DNA from: Sulfurospirillum arsenophilum NBRC 109478
GTDB lineage: Bacteria > Campylobacterota > Campylobacteria > Campylobacterales > Sulfurospirillaceae
Length of the DNA: 64,000 nucleotides
Direction: 5' to 3'
NCBI RefSeq assembly: GCF_000813345.1
Contig: NZ_BBQF01000001.1
Location: forward strand, 1 to 64,000
The notes under the pieces were generated by a model, which made no database searches, was not told where the DNA came from, and saw only the letters and a list, made by a program, of their open reading frames with translations. Within the stretch, counting starts at the first letter, position 1. Every line of letters starts with the position of its first letter. Both the position numbers and the translations under genes were made by a program. Shown piece after piece: positions 62,479 to 64,000 of this stretch.

Positions 62479-64000
62479 ATGGAACACGTTGAAGTCATAG
62501 ACAGTGTTTGTACCTATTGTGGTGTGGGATGCGACATCGCTGCGAATGTCAAAGACAATAAAATTAAAAGCATTTTTGCCCATCCTGAAGGCGTAGTTTC
62601 AGAGGGAAACCTGTGCGTCAAAGGCAAATACGGCTTTGAGTTTGTGGATGCCCCAGATCGTCTGAGAATTCCGCGTATTCGCAAAAGTTTTTTGGCGCAA
62701 AACCCTGCAATTTACGAAGCGATAGCTTTACATGTAAACGAGTTGGATGAGACGTGGGTTGAAACGACTTTGGATGCAGCCACCACGGCGGCGGCTATGA
62801 AACTTCAAGAGATTCAAGCAAAGTACGGACGTAAAAGTGTCTGCTCCATCGGAGGGGCGCGAACCTCGTGTGAAAGTTCATACTTACTTCAAAAGTTCAC
62901 CCGTCATACCCTAAACTCTCCGCATGTCGATAACTGCGCACGCATTTGCCACTCTCCAAGCCTGAAAGGCATGCGTACCACCATCGGTGAAGGTGCGGCG
63001 ACCAATCCTTACAATGACATCTACAATGCGGAGTTTATGATCGTTTTTGGCTCCAACACCACCGAAGCGCACCCCATTATCTCCAACCGCATCGTTGATA
63101 TGGCAAGCAAACATGATAATCTAGCCGTTTTTGATGTGCGAGAAATCACCCTTCACCGCTTTGCCAAATACAAAGGTATCATTCCTCACGAAGCCAATCT
63201 GCTTGTTTTAAATATGCTGGCATATGTCATCATCACCGAAGAGCTTTACAATGAGCATTTTCTAGCAGATCGCACCAAAGGTTTTGAAGCGTTTAAAGAG
63301 AAGATTTTAAATGACCCTTATGCGAATCCCAAATACTTCGAAAGTATTGAAGGCTATGAAAGCCTTAGCAAACTGATTCCTAAAGTAGCGCGTGAATACG
63401 CACTTAAACGATCGATGATTTTCTGGGGTCTTGGTATAACTGAGCACATTGATGGCTCATATGCGGTGATGGCGATCACGCATTTAGCGCTGATGACAGG
63501 AAACATCGGGAAACAAGGCGCAGGTCTTATGCCACTTCGTGGACAAAATAATGTCCAAGGTGCATGTGACATGGGCATGTTGCCTTACTACGACCCTGAT
63601 TATCAAACGCCTAAAGAGATCGGACTGATGACGCCTGAGCTTGTCAATGAAATGCTAGAGGGTCGCATCAAAGCGGTGATCAATATGGGCGAAGATCTCA
63701 CCCACGTTCACCCGAACAGCAATAAAGTGAACCGCGCACTGGATAACGTTGAATTTATCATGGTGCAAGAACTTTTTATGACAGAAATCGCGAACCAAGC
63801 AGACATTGTCATCGGCGTGAAATCCGCTTATGAAAAAACAGGTGTTTACGTAAACGCGATGCGTCGCCTTCACCTCTCGCAACCGCTTGTAAAGTCTGAC
63901 TTACCCGATGATTGGGAAGTCATCAAATTACTCGATAACAAAATGGGTGGAAACTACGCGTATGAAGATTCAAAGCAAATTTGGGATGAAGTGCGAGAAG
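62479..64000 (+). CDS. fdhA: Molybdopterin formate dehydrogenase catalytic subunit, C-terminus cut by window end
   Basis: The gene runs off the window after 507 complete codons; no stop is seen. The N-terminal cluster motif CTYCGVGC ... LCVKG is C-x2-C-x3-C-x27-C. The active-site residue is Cys157 in NCARICHSPS, coded TGC, where selenocysteine (TGA) occurs in many homologues. There is no twin-arginine signal, so a cytoplasmic FdhF-like enzyme is likely. It contains an exact TTTACATGTAAA. Formate oxidation or CO2 reduction are both possible. Confidence 0.88.
   Translation, partial: MEHVEVIDSVCTYCGVGCDIAANVKDNKIKSIFAHPEGVVSEGNLCVKGKYGFEFVDAPDRLRIPRIRKSFLAQNPAIYEAIALHVNELDETWVETTLDAATTAAAMKLQEIQAKYGRKSVCSIGGARTSCESSYLLQKFTRHTLNSPHVDNCARICHSPSLKGMRTTIGEGAATNPYNDIYNAEFMIVFGSNTTEAHPIISNRIVDMASKHDNLAVFDVREITLHRFAKYKGIIPHEANLLVLNMLAYVIITEELYNEHFLADRTKGFEAFKEKILNDPYANPKYFESIEGYESLSKLIPKVAREYALKRSMIFWGLGITEHIDGSYAVMAITHLALMTGNIGKQGAGLMPLRGQNNVQGACDMGMLPYYDPDYQTPKEIGLMTPELVNEMLEGRIKAVINMGEDLTHVHPNSNKVNRALDNVEFIMVQELFMTEIANQADIVIGVKSAYEKTGVYVNAMRRLHLSQPLVKSDLPDDWEVIKLLDNKMGGNYAYEDSKQIWDEVRE
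62727..62738. repeat. TTTACATGTAAA palindrome inside the formate dehydrogenase gene
   Basis: Perfect copy, read as Leu-His-Val-Asn. Confidence 0.9.

Overview
The window looks like a chromosomal segment of a Campylobacterota (Epsilonproteobacteria) bacterium, most likely Sulfurospirillum or a close relative. The reasons are the ruvC-dnaA-dnaN-gyrB origin neighbourhood, a fliK-flgD-flgE flagellar block with sigma-54 promoters, a polysulfide/thiosulfate reductase operon with a rhodanese lipoprotein, a short QueF, ThyX in the region, an Hcp-type cysteine-rich Sel1 protein, a TlpD-like CZB chemoreceptor and a molybdenum formate dehydrogenase. The assignment rests on gene content and recognisable protein motifs, not on a database search.

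Layout. 0.1-7.3 kb: a Bax-inhibitor-1 membrane protein, a four-gene Psr/Phs-type operon on the minus strand (molybdopterin subunit, Fe-S subunit, NrfD-like anchor, triple rhodanese lipoprotein) and a BioC-like methyltransferase. 7.5-15.8 kb: a compact four-gene unit with a FecR-domain secreted protein, a TPR/beta-barrel outer-membrane protein resembling Slam, a CHASE2 adenylate/guanylate cyclase, and a fusion of a class II cyclic-nucleotide phosphodiesterase with GAF and HD-GYP domains. 15.9-20 kb: a housekeeping run (secG, a deacetylase, frr, pyrE, an RDD protein, an MFS carrier). 19.9-23.8 kb, minus strand: a FliL-like protein, DUF3137, LemA and TypA. 24-31.2 kb: fliK, flgD and two hook proteins, one carrying three tandem Ig-like repeats. 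31.3-38.8 kb: thyX, ruvC, the replication origin region, dnaA, dnaN, gyrB and a degenerate GGDEF-EAL protein.

38.8-43.4 kb: queF, an HD protein, an SRP RNA gene on the minus strand, ung, mutY and a Bcr-type exporter. 43.7-47.4 kb: a dicarboxylate carrier, a two-subunit class I fumarase/tartrate dehydratase and a divergent GntR regulator with clear operator-like dyads. 47.6-54 kb: a lipoprotein, the Sel1 protein, tRNA-Ser, a soluble chemoreceptor, an AspT/YidE-type transporter, and a CMD/isochorismatase pair facing a TetR regulator across twin operators. 54-62 kb: small accessory genes, including a complete AmmeMemoRadiSam triad and two AraC regulators. 62.2-64 kb: a small protein and the start of a cytoplasmic-type formate dehydrogenase, cut by the window end.

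Two things stand out. First, the 12-bp perfect palindrome TTTACATGTAAA occurs 19 times by eye, where a rough composition estimate predicts about 0.02. Fifteen copies lie inside genes, always read as Leu-His-Val-Lys/Asn or Phe-Thr-Cys-Lys, which points to selection on DNA rather than protein. Second, the 7.5-15.8 kb unit links a candidate type XI (Slam-like) secretion pair to a cyclase and a double phosphodiesterase. Both are inferences from sequence reading and need computation to confirm.
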